Positions 1 to 8,618 of a stretch of DNA of 64,000 bases are shown piece by piece; position 1 is the stretch's first letter; every line of letters begins with the position of its first letter. The notes below the pieces were generated by a model, which saw nothing but the letters and a program-made list of their open reading frames with translations, did no database searches and had not been told where the DNA came from. The position numbers and the translations under genes are program-made. The stretch comes from Microvirga tunisiensis (GTDB lineage Bacteria > Pseudomonadota > Alphaproteobacteria > Rhizobiales > Beijerinckiaceae). The stretch is taken from NCBI RefSeq assembly GCF_009296175.1, contig NZ_VOSK01000007.1, forward strand, positions 27,365-91,364, in the 5' to 3' direction.

Positions 1-1
1 C

Positions 2-472
2 GCCATGACATTATCGCTTCTCGGCCTCGGGGCGCTGCTCGCCGCCTCGGCCACGCTGTTCACAATCCTCAAGTGGGCAGGCGCCACCTATCTGATCTGG
101 CTCGGCATCAAGCTCTGGCGGGCCGGCGGAGCCCTCGATGCCAAGCCGCGCATGGATGCTGCGTCGGCCCTGAAGATGCTGAGCCATGCCTGGCTCGTCA
201 CGGCGCTCAATCCGAAGGGCCTGACCTTCTTCATCGCCTTCCTGCCGCAGTTCATCGATCCGAAGCTCGCGCTCCTGCCGCAGGTCAGCCTCTTTGCAGC
301 AACCTTCCTGATCCTCGCCTTCGCGAACGTCATCACCTATGCCCTCATCGCGTCGCGGGCGCGCAGCATGGTGCAGAGCCCGCGGACGATGCGCGTGATC
401 AACCGAACCGGCGGCAGCCTTCTGATCGGTGCCGGCGTCGCAACGGTAGCTTTGCGGGCAGGGCAGGCTTAA
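2..472 (+). CDS. LysE/RhtB family amino-acid exporter, 5' truncated by window edge
   Basis: The visible 155 residues are the middle and C-terminal part of a LysE/RhtB-type inner-membrane exporter. The family usually has about 200 residues, so roughly the first 50 lie upstream of the window; the frame is open back to base 2 and the Met at base 5 is probably internal. Several hydrophobic segments are visible, and the short WAGATYLIWLGIKLWR stretch and the NPKGLTFFIAFLPQF stretch are typical of this family. The substrate (lysine, threonine, homoserine or another amino acid) cannot be read from the sequence. It converges on the TPP enzyme gene, with about 15 bases between them. Confidence 0.85.
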   Translation, partial: AMTLSLLGLGALLAASATLFTILKWAGATYLIWLGIKLWRAGGALDAKPRMDAASALKMLSHAWLVTALNPKGLTFFIAFLPQFIDPKLALLPQVSLFAATFLILAFANVITYALIASRARSMVQSPRTMRVINRTGGSLLIGAGVATVALRAGQA

Positions 473-487
473 AGGCCCCGCCGCGTT

Positions 488-2884
488 TCACACGGCCTTG
501 AGATGCCGGATCGGCCGGCCGGGCGCGATCATCTCGGCGGCTGAGATAATGCCTTGCGCGTCGATGCCGAAATGGCGGTAAAGGTCCTTGATCGTGCCCG
601 TCTGGCCGAAATGCTCGACGCCCAACGAGCGCGTGCGGTGGCCCATGACGGAGCCCATCCAGGCGAGCGTCGCAGGATGACCGTCGATCACCGTGATCAG
701 CCCGCAATGGGGCGGCACGTCGGCGAGCAGGCGCTCCACATGGGACCGCGCATGGACAAGCCCGCGCTCGCGGGCGCGCTGCGCCGCCGTCCAACCGGCA
801 TTGAGCCGGTCGGCCGAGGTGATGGCGAGCAGGCCGATGTCGCGCCGGTCCTCGGCCATGAGTCCGACGGCCTCGATGGCCTCCGGCGCGACCGCACCCG
901 TATAGGCGACGACCACCTGGGCATTGGGGCCGGGCTTTCGCAGCCAATAGGCGCCGGCCCGAATGTCTGAGGCGAGGTCCAGGGTCATCTCACGCTGCGG
1001 CTGTTCGAGGCTGCGGGTCGACAGGCGCAGATAGACCGAGCCGCCGGTCTCGTCGCGCAGCCAGGTATTCTCGTCCGCCTCGCCCTCCCCGTTGCGCTGC
1101 ATGTAGTCGAAGGCCCAGCGCATGATCACGGCAAGCTCGTCGACGAAAGCGGGCTCGAAGGAGGCGAGCCCGTCCTGCGCCATGCCGACGAGCGGCGTGC
1201 CGATGGACTGATGTGCGCCGCCCTCAGGCGCCAGCGTCACGCCCGAGGGCGTTGCGACGATCATGAAGCGGGCATCCTGGTAGCAGGCATAGTTCAGCGC
1301 ATCGGCGCCGCGGTAGATGAACGGATCGTAGAGGGTGCCGATGGGCAGGATCCGCTCCCCGAAGAGCGAATGCGAGAGGCCGAGCGCCGCGAGCACGATG
1401 AAGAGGTTCATCTCGGCAATGCCGAGTTCGATATGCTGGCCCTTCGGCGAGAATTCCCAATTGTAGGTCGAGGGAATCCGCTCCTTCTTGAAGGTGTCGA
1501 CGAGACTCTCGCGGGCGAACAATCCACGTCGGTTCACCCAGGTGCCGAGATTGGTCGAGACGGTCACGTCCGGCGCCGTGGTGACCACGCGCGAGGCGAG
1601 CGCGTGGTCGGAGCGGGCGAGTTCGTTGAGGATGAAGCCGAACCCCTGCTGGGTCGACATGGCTGGATTGGCCGGGAAGGCGAGCTTCTCGGGGACCGGC
1701 ACCTGCGGCGCGGAGTAGCGCCGGGTGCCCTTCTGGATGAACGGGATTTCCTTCAGGAATCGCTCGATCTCAGCCTGCGGGAGCTTCAAACTCTCGAACT
1801 TGTCCCATTCGTGCCCTGCGCGTACGCCTTGGGTGGCGCGCCAAGCCTCCATCTGGGTCGGCGTCAGCATGCCGGAATGGTTGTCCTTGTGGCCGGCGAG
1901 CGGCAGGCCGAAGCCCTTGATCGTATAGGCGAGGAAGCAAACAGGGCGGTCATGCCGGCGCGCTTTCTCGAAGGCGTCGAGCAGGCTCGGCAGGTCGTGC
2001 CCGCCGAGATTGGACATGAGCTGCGCCAGCTCCTCGTCCGAGCGCTTCTCGATCAGGCGCGTCACCGGACCCTGATCGCCGAGATCGTCGAGGAGACGCT
2101 TCCTCCAGGCAGCCCCGCCCTGGTAGGTCAGGGCCGAATAGAGCTGGTTCGGGCAGGAATCGATCCAGTCGCGCAAGCGTTCGCCGCCGGGCTCCTTGAA
2201 CGCCTCCTGCATCAGAGCGCCATGCTTGAGGATCACCACGTCCCAGCCGAAATTGCGGAACAGCGCCTCGAAGCGCTCCCACAATCCCTCGCGGATCACG
2301 GCGTCGAGGCTCTGGCGGTTGTAGTCGATGATCCACCACGTATTGCGGATGCCGTGCTTCCAGCCCTCGAGCAGCGCCTCGAAGATGTTGCCCTCGTCCA
2401 TCTCCGCATCGCCCACGAGCGAGATCATGCGGCCTTCGGGCATGTCCTTCGCCCAGCCGTGCGCCTTCACGTAATCCTGCACGAGGCTGGCAAAGAGGGT
2501 CTGTGCGACGCCGAGGCCCACCGAGCCGGTGGAGAAATCCACATCGTCGATGTCCTTGGTGCGGGACGGATAGGATTGCGCGCCCTTGTAGCCGCGGAAA
2601 TTCTCCAGCTTCTCACGTGTCTGGCGGCCGAAGAGGTACTGGATCGCGTGGTAGATCGGGCTGGCATGGGGCTTCACCGCCACCCGGTCCTCCGGCCGCA
2701 GCACCGAGAAGTAGAGCGCGGTCAGGATCGTGGAGAGGGAAGCCGAAGAGGCCTGATGGCCGCCGATCTTCAACCCGTCTTCGTTGGAACGCAGGTGATT
2801 GGCGTTATGAATCGTCCAGGTGGAGAGCCAGAGCACCTTGCGCTCGAGTTCCTTCAAGATGCCCAGGTGCCGCGCGTCCGCCAT
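488..2884 (-). CDS. AceE/transketolase-like thiamine-diphosphate enzyme
   Basis: This 798-residue protein resembles homodimeric pyruvate dehydrogenase E1 and transketolase. A TPP/Mg motif (GDAEMDEGN, about residues 158-166) is followed by the expected NR/N-type stretch IIDYNRQ. The middle carries a Pyr-domain signature (HIELGIAEMNLF) and the C-terminus a transketolase-C-like domain. It is shorter than E. coli AceE (887 residues). No E2 or E3 gene is adjacent, so it may act outside a classic PDH complex; relatives are often annotated simply as transketolase. The ATG is preceded by GGGAGAAA at good spacing. Its true substrate (pyruvate, another 2-oxo acid or a sugar phosphate) is not established by the sequence. 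Confidence 0.8.
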   Translation of the reverse strand: MADARHLGILKELERKVLWLSTWTIHNANHLRSNEDGLKIGGHQASSASLSTILTALYFSVLRPEDRVAVKPHASPIYHAIQYLFGRQTREKLENFRGYKGAQSYPSRTKDIDDVDFSTGSVGLGVAQTLFASLVQDYVKAHGWAKDMPEGRMISLVGDAEMDEGNIFEALLEGWKHGIRNTWWIIDYNRQSLDAVIREGLWERFEALFRNFGWDVVILKHGALMQEAFKEPGGERLRDWIDSCPNQLYSALTYQGGAAWRKRLLDDLGDQGPVTRLIEKRSDEELAQLMSNLGGHDLPSLLDAFEKARRHDRPVCFLAYTIKGFGLPLAGHKDNHSGMLTPTQMEAWRATQGVRAGHEWDKFESLKLPQAEIERFLKEIPFIQKGTRRYSAPQVPVPEKLAFPANPAMSTQQGFGFILNELARSDHALASRVVTTAPDVTVSTNLGTWVNRRGLFARESLVDTFKKERIPSTYNWEFSPKGQHIELGIAEMNLFIVLAALGLSHSLFGERILPIGTLYDPFIYRGADALNYACYQDARFMIVATPSGVTLAPEGGAHQSIGTPLVGMAQDGLASFEPAFVDELAVIMRWAFDYMQRNGEGEADENTWLRDETGGSVYLRLSTRSLEQPQREMTLDLASDIRAGAYWLRKPGPNAQVVVAYTGAVAPEAIEAVGLMAEDRRDIGLLAITSADRLNAGWTAAQRARERGLVHARSHVERLLADVPPHCGLITVIDGHPATLAWMGSVMGHRTRSLGVEHFGQTGTIKDLYRHFGIDAQGIISAAEMIAPGRPIRHLKAV

Positions 2885-3057
2885 GTGTTTTCTCCCGTTT
2901 GGCCGAGATATACGCTCGAAGCTACGGGGAGGCGAGGCCCAAGCCGGCGGCCGCGCTCATCGTGCGGAAAAGGGGCCCGGTTTTTCGCATCAACGATGCG
3001 CCGCAGAAGGGATTGAGCGTCGGATCGGCTTTTCGGAGGAGCTTGAGAAAACGAAAA

Positions 3058-3075
3058 GCCCGCCAAGCGGCGGGC
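3058..3075 (-). terminator. Intrinsic terminator of tRNA-Gly
   Basis: Seven G/C pairs (bases 3058-3064 with 3069-3075) close a four-base loop. On the minus strand the hairpin is followed by a T-rich run (CTTTTCGTTTTC). It lies about 30 bases beyond the tRNA 3' end, so it most likely terminates the tRNA transcript. Confidence 0.65.
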
Positions 3076-3105
3076 CTTCGTAAAACTCTCGATTGTGAGA
3101 GAAAT

Positions 3106-3180
3106 TGGAGCGGGCGAAGGGATTCGAACCCTCGACCCCAACCTTGGCAAGGTTGTGCTCTACCCCTGAGCTACACCCGC
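3106..3180 (-). tRNA. tRNA-Gly (anticodon GCC)
   Basis: The reverse strand folds into a full cloverleaf: acceptor arm GCGGGTG paired with CGCCCGC, D arm beginning AGCTCAGGGG, anticodon loop TTGCCAA with anticodon GCC, and a T arm containing GGTTCGAATCC. The discriminator base is T and the CCA tail is encoded (complement of 3106-3108), giving 75 bases. It reads the GGC/GGU glycine codons. A terminator hairpin follows on the same strand. Confidence 0.95.
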
Positions 3181-3328
3181 GCTCCGCGATGCGCGAGGCA
3201 TCGTTGCGAGGCCGTTGATGTGCCCCAAAACGGCTCGCTTTGCAAGTGGGTCCTGCAGAAGTTTTTCAGCAGACCCTTGAGCCTGCTTCATCCGGTCGCT
3301 AGAAGCCGAGTGCATATGGAGGATCATC

Positions 3329-3856
3329 TTGGCCCATCTGTCTCCGCAGGAACTCCTGGATCGTCTGTCCTCGCTCGGCATCAGGGCCGAGACGGTGGAG
3401 CACGAGCCCGTCTTCACGGTGGCCGAATCGAAATCCGTCAAGGAGCAGGTTCCGGGCGCCCATTCCAAGAACCTGTTCGTGAAGGACAAGAAGGGCCGCT
3501 ACTTCCTGATTTCCGCCAAGCACGACACCGCCATCGATCTCAAGCGCACGCATGAGGCCATCGGCGCCTCCGGCCGCCTCTCCTTCGGCTCCGCCGAGCA
3601 GCTGCGTGCCCTGCTCGGGGTCGAGCCCGGTTCGGTCACCGCCTTCGCAGTGGTGAACGATAGTGAAGGCAGGGTCACGATGGTGCTCGACGCCAATCTC
3701 ATGGAGCATGAGCGGGTGAATTTTCACCCCCTGGTCAATTCTATGACCACCGGCGTGTCACGGGAGGATCTGGTGACATTCCTGCGGGCCACGGGGCACG
3801 ATCCGCTCATTCTGCGCCTCCCGGAGCCGCCGGTGGAATTGCCAGACAACGCTTAA
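3329..3856 (+). CDS. ProX/YbaK-type aminoacyl-tRNA deacylase
   Basis: A 175-residue protein of the YbaK/prolyl-tRNA-synthetase-associated domain family, most like the free-standing PrdX/ProX proteins that hydrolyse mischarged Ala-tRNA(Pro). The N-terminal half has the family pattern (EHEPVFTVAES, then KNLFVKDKKGRYFL with the conserved lysine of the K-N-L-F element). The start is taken as TTG at 3329 because GGAGGA ends five bases upstream; the ATG at 3316 is in another frame. It stands just upstream of the thioredoxin/Lon/Trm112 genes on the same strand, about 50 bases from the first of them. The tRNA specificity is inferred from the family only. Confidence 0.85.
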   Translation: MAHLSPQELLDRLSSLGIRAETVEHEPVFTVAESKSVKEQVPGAHSKNLFVKDKKGRYFLISAKHDTAIDLKRTHEAIGASGRLSFGSAEQLRALLGVEPGSVTAFAVVNDSEGRVTMVLDANLMEHERVNFHPLVNSMTTGVSREDLVTFLRATGHDPLILRLPEPPVELPDNA

Positions 3857-3907
3857 GCTCCCATTTAAGGAGCGTCTTTCTCACGACTCTCACCTTTCGA
3901 GGATCGC

Positions 3908-4813
3908 ATGCTGTCCGATACCCCTGTCCCCGGAACCTCCTCCGACGATCTCGTGAAGGACACCACCACGGCGAATTTCCGCCAGGACGTGCTCGCCGAA
4001 TCCATGCAGCAGCCTGTGCTGGTCGATTTCTGGGCTCCCTGGTGCGAGCCCTGCAAGCAGCTCACCCCGATTCTGGAGAAGGCCGTGCGTGCCGCCGGCG
4101 GCAAGGTGAAGCTCGTGAAAATGAACATCGACGAGCATCCGCAGATCGCGGGCCAGCTCGGCGTGCAGTCGATCCCGGCCGTCTTCGCCTTCCAGCGCGG
4201 CCAGCCGGTGGATGGCTTCATGGGCGCCCTGCCCGAAAGCCAGATCAAGAGCTTCATCGAGCGCCTGGTCGGTCCGCTCGGCCCCAACGCGGCCGAGGAG
4301 ATCCTGGCCGAGGCCGACCGCCTGTTTACCGAGGGCGATATCGGCGGGGCGGCCGAGCTCTATTCCGCCGTCCTTGCCCAGGACCCGGAGAACGTCGTGG
4401 CGTTGGCCGCGCTCGTGAAACTGCATGTGGAGGTGAGCGATCTGGAGGGCGCCAAGCGCTTCCTCGCCATGGCGCCCGAAGCCAAAGCCAACGATCCGGC
4501 TCTCGCCGGCGCTCGGGCGGCGATCGAGCTCGCCGAGCAGGCAGGCTCTCTCGGCGACCTGGCGGATCTCCAGCGCAGGGTCGAGACCGACCCCACGGAC
4601 CATCAGGCCCGCTTCGATCTGGCGGTGGGGCTGAACGCCCGCGGACGGCGCGAAGAAGCTGCCAACCACCTCCTTGAAATCGTCCGCCGCGACCGCAATT
4701 GGAACGATGATGGCGCGCGCAAGCAGCTCGTCCAGTTCTTCGAGGCCTGGGGGCCGATGGATGCGATGACGCTGGCAGGGCGGCGGAGGCTCTCCTCGCT
4801 CCTGTTCTCTTGA
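3908..4813 (+). CDS. CnoX/YbbN-like thioredoxin with C-terminal TPR region
   Basis: The 301-residue protein has a thioredoxin domain (about residues 20-125) with the active site WCEPC (Cys46 and Cys49), followed by an alpha-helical tetratricopeptide-like half (about 130-300). This two-part build matches CnoX/YbbN, a cytosolic thioredoxin-like holdase and chaperonin partner. E. coli YbbN has lost the CXXC pair; this protein keeps both cysteines and could also be redox active, as described for alphaproteobacterial members. It is followed 24 bases later by the Lon-domain gene and then Trm112, a likely operon concerned with protein quality control. Confidence 0.85.
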   Translation: MLSDTPVPGTSSDDLVKDTTTANFRQDVLAESMQQPVLVDFWAPWCEPCKQLTPILEKAVRAAGGKVKLVKMNIDEHPQIAGQLGVQSIPAVFAFQRGQPVDGFMGALPESQIKSFIERLVGPLGPNAAEEILAEADRLFTEGDIGGAAELYSAVLAQDPENVVALAALVKLHVEVSDLEGAKRFLAMAPEAKANDPALAGARAAIELAEQAGSLGDLADLQRRVETDPTDHQARFDLAVGLNARGRREEAANHLLEIVRRDRNWNDDGARKQLVQFFEAWGPMDAMTLAGRRRLSSLLFS

Positions 4814-4837
4814 CGCCCGACGGTTTGGGAGATCGGA

Positions 4838-5509
4838 ATGGGAATGAACGCGGTATACCGAGGGCCGGAGGATTGCCCGTCGGTCATTCCCGTTTTCCCG
4901 CTCCCTGGCGCCCTCCTCCTGCCGCGGGGGCAGATGCCCCTCAACATCTTCGAGCCACGTTACCTTGCGATGGTCGATGAGGTGCTGAAAACCAACCGCA
5001 TCATCGGCATGGTGCAGCCCGATGCGGACAACGATCCCCTGGCGAATGTGCCGAAGCTCTATCGGGTCGGCTGCGCCGGCCGCATCACTCAGCTCGCCGA
5101 GACCGGCGACGGGCGCTATCTGATCACGCTCATCGGCATCGCACGCTTCCGCATCGAGGAGGAGCTGCCGCCGGTCAACCTGTTCCGCCAGTGCCGGGTG
5201 AGGTTCGAGCCGTTTGCCAACGACTTCACCGCCCGCTTCGGCGAGAACGACGTGGATCGCGCCGGTGTGGTGAAGGCCCTGCGCGATTTCGTCAACGCGG
5301 TGCATGTGAAGGTCGACTGGCGCGGCATCGAGGAGGCTCCCAACGAGGCCCTCGTCAATGCGCTCTGCATGATGAGCCCCTTCGGCGTGCGCGAGAAGCA
5401 GGCGCTGCTCGAAGCGCCCAATCTGAAAAGCCGCGCGGAGGTGCTCATCGCGCTGACCGAGATCGAGCTCGCCCGCGGCGGTGCCGGCTCCGACTCGACC
5501 CTGCAATAG
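4838..5509 (+). CDS. Stand-alone Lon N-terminal (LON substrate-binding) domain protein
   Basis: A 223-residue cytosolic protein that is essentially one LON substrate-binding domain, without the AAA+ or protease parts of Lon. The opening [23 protein letters not shown] is the typical start of the domain, with the conserved NIFEPRY turn and later GCAGRITQ strand. Such free-standing domains are common in alphaproteobacteria; their clients are not known. It sits between the CnoX-like thioredoxin and Trm112 genes, with only two bases between its stop and the Trm112 ATG, which supports co-transcription and a possible link to protein quality control. Confidence 0.85.
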   Translation: MGMNAVYRGPEDCPSVIPVFPLPGALLLPRGQMPLNIFEPRYLAMVDEVLKTNRIIGMVQPDADNDPLANVPKLYRVGCAGRITQLAETGDGRYLITLIGIARFRIEEELPPVNLFRQCRVRFEPFANDFTARFGENDVDRAGVVKALRDFVNAVHVKVDWRGIEEAPNEALVNALCMMSPFGVREKQALLEAPNLKSRAEVLIALTEIELARGGAGSDSTLQ

Positions 5510-5511
5510 GA

Positions 5512-5742
5512 ATGACGACGATGGTTCCGGATACGACTCAAAGCGAGACGCCCCAGCCCGTGGAGGCGACGCGGATCGACCCCAAGCTCCTGGAGCTTCT
5601 CGTCTGCCCGCTCACCAAGGAAACCCTCGAATACGATGCGGTCCGACAGGAGCTGATCAGCCGACGCGCCAAGCTCGCCTACCCGATCCGCGACGGCATC
5701 CCGATCATGCTGCCCGAAGAGGCCAGGCAATTGGCCGATTGA
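5512..5742 (+). CDS. Trm112 family protein
   Basis: A 76-residue protein of the Trm112/YcaR family: [17 protein letters not shown] near the N-terminus and the closing [17 protein letters not shown] are diagnostic. Trm112 proteins are small partners that stabilise methyltransferases modifying tRNA, rRNA or release factors; the bacterial partner here cannot be told. Only one cysteine of the zinc-binding set found in eukaryotic members is present, as is usual in bacteria. Two starts are possible (5512 and 5521); 5512 is taken as it lies directly behind the upstream stop. Last gene of the thioredoxin/Lon/Trm112 cluster. Confidence 0.88.
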   Translation: MTTMVPDTTQSETPQPVEATRIDPKLLELLVCPLTKETLEYDAVRQELISRRAKLAYPIRDGIPIMLPEEARQLAD

Positions 5743-5815
5743 GCGATTTCAGAGGCATTCCGAACGCCTCAGGCGGTCCGGGTTCTCGCAGCAGCGGACA
5801 TCGCCCTTTTCTCGT

Positions 5816-5903
5816 GTCATCACCGGCCTTGTGCCGGTGATCCCGATCGAGCAGAGCGCAGCGCCTTTGTGAATCGGGATGGCCGGGACAGGCCGGCCAT
5901 GAC
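5816..5903. repeat. ~88-base palindromic repeat, copy 1
   Basis: It begins GTCATCACCGGC and ends GGCCGGCCATGAC. Each end forms its own small hairpin (CACCGGC/GCCGGTG and GGCC-type arms), and the outermost GTCAT/ATGAC are inverted. Four further copies of nearly identical length occur in this window. It lies between the convergent Trm112 and CitE-like genes. Confidence 0.8.
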
Positions 5904-5957
5904 GAGGAGGCTCCAGCGAACAACCCCCATATTCCGCGCCCCGGCCCGGGATGACCT

Positions 5958-6842
5958 TCACGGCGCCTGTTCTGCAATCGCCTCGGCCAACGCCAATGTC
6001 CGCTTCGCCATCTCGGCATGAAGTCGCTCGACCATGCGGCCGTTGAGGCTGATCGCGCCCTTGCCTGCATTCTCCGGCCGTTCGAAGGCCGCGACAATGG
6101 CACGGGCGCTCTCGATCTCTTGCTGTGACGGTGCATAAATCTCATTGGCAGCCGCGATCTGATCGGGATGGATCAGAGTCTTGCCGTCGAACCCGCAATC
6201 GCGCCCCTGCTCGCACTCTGTGCGAAAGCCGTCCGCGTCGGACAGGTTGTTGTAGACCCCGTCGAGAATGTCGATGCCGTGCGCCCGCGCGGCGGCGAGC
6301 GCCGTCATCAGCCAGGGCAGCATCGCCGCGCGGCCCGGCAGCAGGCGGGCGCGGGTGTCCTTGGCGAGATCGTTGGTGCCCATGACGAAGCAGGCCAGCC
6401 GCGTGTCGACGTCACGAGCTGCGCTGGCGATGTTCTCCGCTCGGAGAATGGCGAGCGGCGTCTCGATCATCGCCCAGATCTTGGTGCGCTCCGCGGCTCC
6501 GAGCTTGCGCAGGCGCAGGCCCACCGCCGCGAGCGTTTCCGCAGAGGAAACCTTCGGCACGAGGATCGCATCGGGAGCGGCCGCGATGGCGGCCGCGAGA
6601 TCCGCCTCGCCCCAGGGCGTTTCGAGCGCATTGATGCGAATCACCAGTTCCCGCAGGCCGTAGCCCCCCGCCTCCACGGCCGCGCAGACCTGCTCGCGCG
6701 CCTGCGCCTTCGTGTCGGGCGCCACCGCATCCTCCAGGTCGAAGATCACCACATCGGCCGCCAGCGTCGTCGCCTTCTCGATGGCACGGGCATTGGAGCC
6801 GGGCATGTAGAGGGCGCTGCGGCGCGGGCGAATCGGAATCAT
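5958..6842 (-). CDS. CitE-like HpcH/HpaI family CoA-ester lyase
   Basis: A 294-residue TIM-barrel protein of the citrate-lyase-beta/malyl-CoA-lyase family. The N-terminal RRSALYMPGSNARAIEKA, the FDLEDAVAPD metal/substrate segment (residues about 35-44), the central IWAMIETPLAIL with the metal-binding Glu, and GFDGKTLIHPDQI near residue 220 are all characteristic. These enzymes cleave or form C-C bonds of 3-hydroxyacyl-CoA esters such as malyl-CoA or citramalyl-CoA. No citrate lyase alpha or gamma genes are nearby, so a free-standing CitE-like or malyl-CoA/malyl-thioester role is more likely than citrate lyase. Exact substrate unknown. Confidence 0.85.
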   Translation of the reverse strand: MIPIRPRRSALYMPGSNARAIEKATTLAADVVIFDLEDAVAPDTKAQAREQVCAAVEAGGYGLRELVIRINALETPWGEADLAAAIAAAPDAILVPKVSSAETLAAVGLRLRKLGAAERTKIWAMIETPLAILRAENIASAARDVDTRLACFVMGTNDLAKDTRARLLPGRAAMLPWLMTALAAARAHGIDILDGVYNNLSDADGFRTECEQGRDCGFDGKTLIHPDQIAAANEIYAPSQQEIESARAIVAAFERPENAGKGAISLNGRMVERLHAEMAKRTLALAEAIAEQAP

Positions 6843-6910
6843 GGCTTTTTCCCTAGGTGACCGATCGGTTGTAATGCTCTCGGGAGTGTCAGCAAAGGAG
6901 ATGCCGAAGG

Positions 6911-8605
6911 ATGTGGGTTGCAGGAGTCGACGGCTGCCGGGCCGGGTGGATCGCGGTGCTCATGCGGGTGGACGATCCGAACGCCCAGCGTGTCGTGACG
7001 GTCCGGGCGCTGGAAGCCATCGCCGATGCGCCGGAGCAGCCTGCGGTCATCGCGGTCGACATGCCCATCGGCCTGCCCGACCGGACTGAAGGATCGGGCC
7101 GCCTGCCGGAGCAGCTGATTCGTCCCCTGCTCGGCGAACGGCAATCCTCCGTCTTCGCCATTCCCTCGCGCCGCGCCGTGGAAGCAATCGACTACGCGGA
7201 CGCCTGCACGATCGCCGCCGCCACCTCCGATCCGTCACGAAAGGTGTCGCGGCAGGGTTTTGCCATCTTCCCGAAGATCCGCGAGATCGATGCCTTGTTG
7301 CGGGCGCGGCCCGATCTGATACCGCGCGTTTACGAGGTGCATCCTGAACTCGCCTTCTGGGCATTGAACGGAGGCCAGGCGCTCGGCCAGCCGAAGAAGG
7401 CGAAGGGAACACCCTACGGGCCCGGCATGGCGCTTCGTCGCGAGCTTCTCAGGCGCTCCGGGCTTCTTCCCGAGGCCCTCATCGAGGCTTCCCCTCCTCG
7501 AGGCGCCGCGGCCGACGACCTGCTCGATGCGCTTGCGGGGTTGACCGTGGCGCTGGATCTCGCGAGAGGTGGGGGACAATCCTTTCCCGATCCGCCCGGC
7601 CGTGATGCGCACGGCCTTCCGGTCGCCATCTGGACGCTCCGCATGTTGCCCCAAGGTTCAACCATGCCCATCACCCGCACCGATATCGAAGCGGCTCTTG
7701 CCCGCATCGCCCCTCATATCCGCCGCACACCGGTTCTGAACTTGGGAAACGCCTTCGGCCATGACGGGCCGGTGAGCCTGAAGCTGGAATTCCTGCAGCA
7801 TGCGGGCTCGTTCAAGACCCGCGGTGCCTTCAACACTCTGCTGTCGAAGGAGGTCCCGGCAGCCGGCGTTGCGGCCGCGTCCGGGGGCAATCACGGCGCG
7901 GCCGTGGCCTATGCGGCGAAGCAGCTGGGTGTGAGAGCGCGCATCTTCGTGCCGGAGATCTCGAGCCCGGCCAAGATCGCCGTCATTCGCTCGCACGGGG
8001 CCGAGGTGGTGATCGGCGGCGCGCGTTATGCGGATGCCCAAGCCGCCTGCGACCTCTATGTGGCCGAGAGCGGCGCCCTGCGCATCCATCCCTTCAGCGC
8101 CGAGAGCACCGTGATCGGACAGGGCACGGCGGCGCTCGAATGGGAGCAGGATGCCCCAGCCCTCGATACCGTTCTCGTCGCGGTGGGCGGCGGTGGGCTC
8201 ATCAGCGGCGTGTCGAGCTGGTGGGCCGGCCGCGTGAGGGTGGTGGGTGTCGAGCCGGAAGGATCGCGGGCGCTTCACGCCTCCCTCGAGGCCGGGCGGC
8301 CTGTGGACGTGGAGGTCGATTCCGTCGCCGCCGATTCGCTCGGCGCGAAGAACACGGGCGATCTGGTCTATTCCATTTGCCGCGAAACCGTCGATCACGT
8401 GGCGCTCGTCACCGACACGGCGATCCGCGATGCGCAGAGGCTGCTCTGGCGAGACTATCGCGTCGCGTCCGAGCCCGGTGGCGCGGCGGCACTGGCGGCG
8501 CTGATCTCGGGGGCCTATAAACCCCGTTCGGGCGAGCGGGTTGGCGTGCTCCTGTGCGGCGCCAATGTCGAACTCGCCAAGCTCGCCGAGATAACCCACC
8601 CGTAA
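6911..8605 (+). CDS. Fusion of DUF429 domain and threonine-dehydratase-like PLP enzyme
   Basis: One uninterrupted 564-codon frame encodes two normally separate proteins. Residues 1 to about 250 are a DUF429 protein (starts WVAGVDGCRAGWIAV, then AVDMPIGLP; function unknown, RNase-H-like fold suspected for the family). Residues 252-564 are a fold-type II PLP enzyme like threonine/serine dehydratase, with Schiff-base lysine in AGSFKTRGAF (Lys302), SGGNHGAA and the glycine loop VGGGGLISG. The second module begins at an internal ATG (7664) that could serve as its own start, with a weak AAGG upstream. So this may be a true fusion or two translation products after loss of a stop codon. The carbonic anhydrase gene follows 13 bases later. 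Confidence 0.8.
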   Translation: MWVAGVDGCRAGWIAVLMRVDDPNAQRVVTVRALEAIADAPEQPAVIAVDMPIGLPDRTEGSGRLPEQLIRPLLGERQSSVFAIPSRRAVEAIDYADACTIAAATSDPSRKVSRQGFAIFPKIREIDALLRARPDLIPRVYEVHPELAFWALNGGQALGQPKKAKGTPYGPGMALRRELLRRSGLLPEALIEASPPRGAAADDLLDALAGLTVALDLARGGGQSFPDPPGRDAHGLPVAIWTLRMLPQGSTMPITRTDIEAALARIAPHIRRTPVLNLGNAFGHDGPVSLKLEFLQHAGSFKTRGAFNTLLSKEVPAAGVAAASGGNHGAAVAYAAKQLGVRARIFVPEISSPAKIAVIRSHGAEVVIGGARYADAQAACDLYVAESGALRIHPFSAESTVIGQGTAALEWEQDAPALDTVLVAVGGGGLISGVSSWWAGRVRVVGVEPEGSRALHASLEAGRPVDVEVDSVAADSLGAKNTGDLVYSICRETVDHVALVTDTAIRDAQRLLWRDYRVASEPGGAAALAALISGAYKPRSGERVGVLLCGANVELAKLAEITHP

Positions 8606-8618
8606 TGGAAGGACGCCC

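Noticed and set aside
1211..3016. Long plus-strand open frame of about 600 codons opposite the TPP enzyme
   Set aside because: It is antisense to a well-conserved gene, has an Arg/Gly/Ala/His-rich composition typical of GC-rich shadow frames, and shows no domain.
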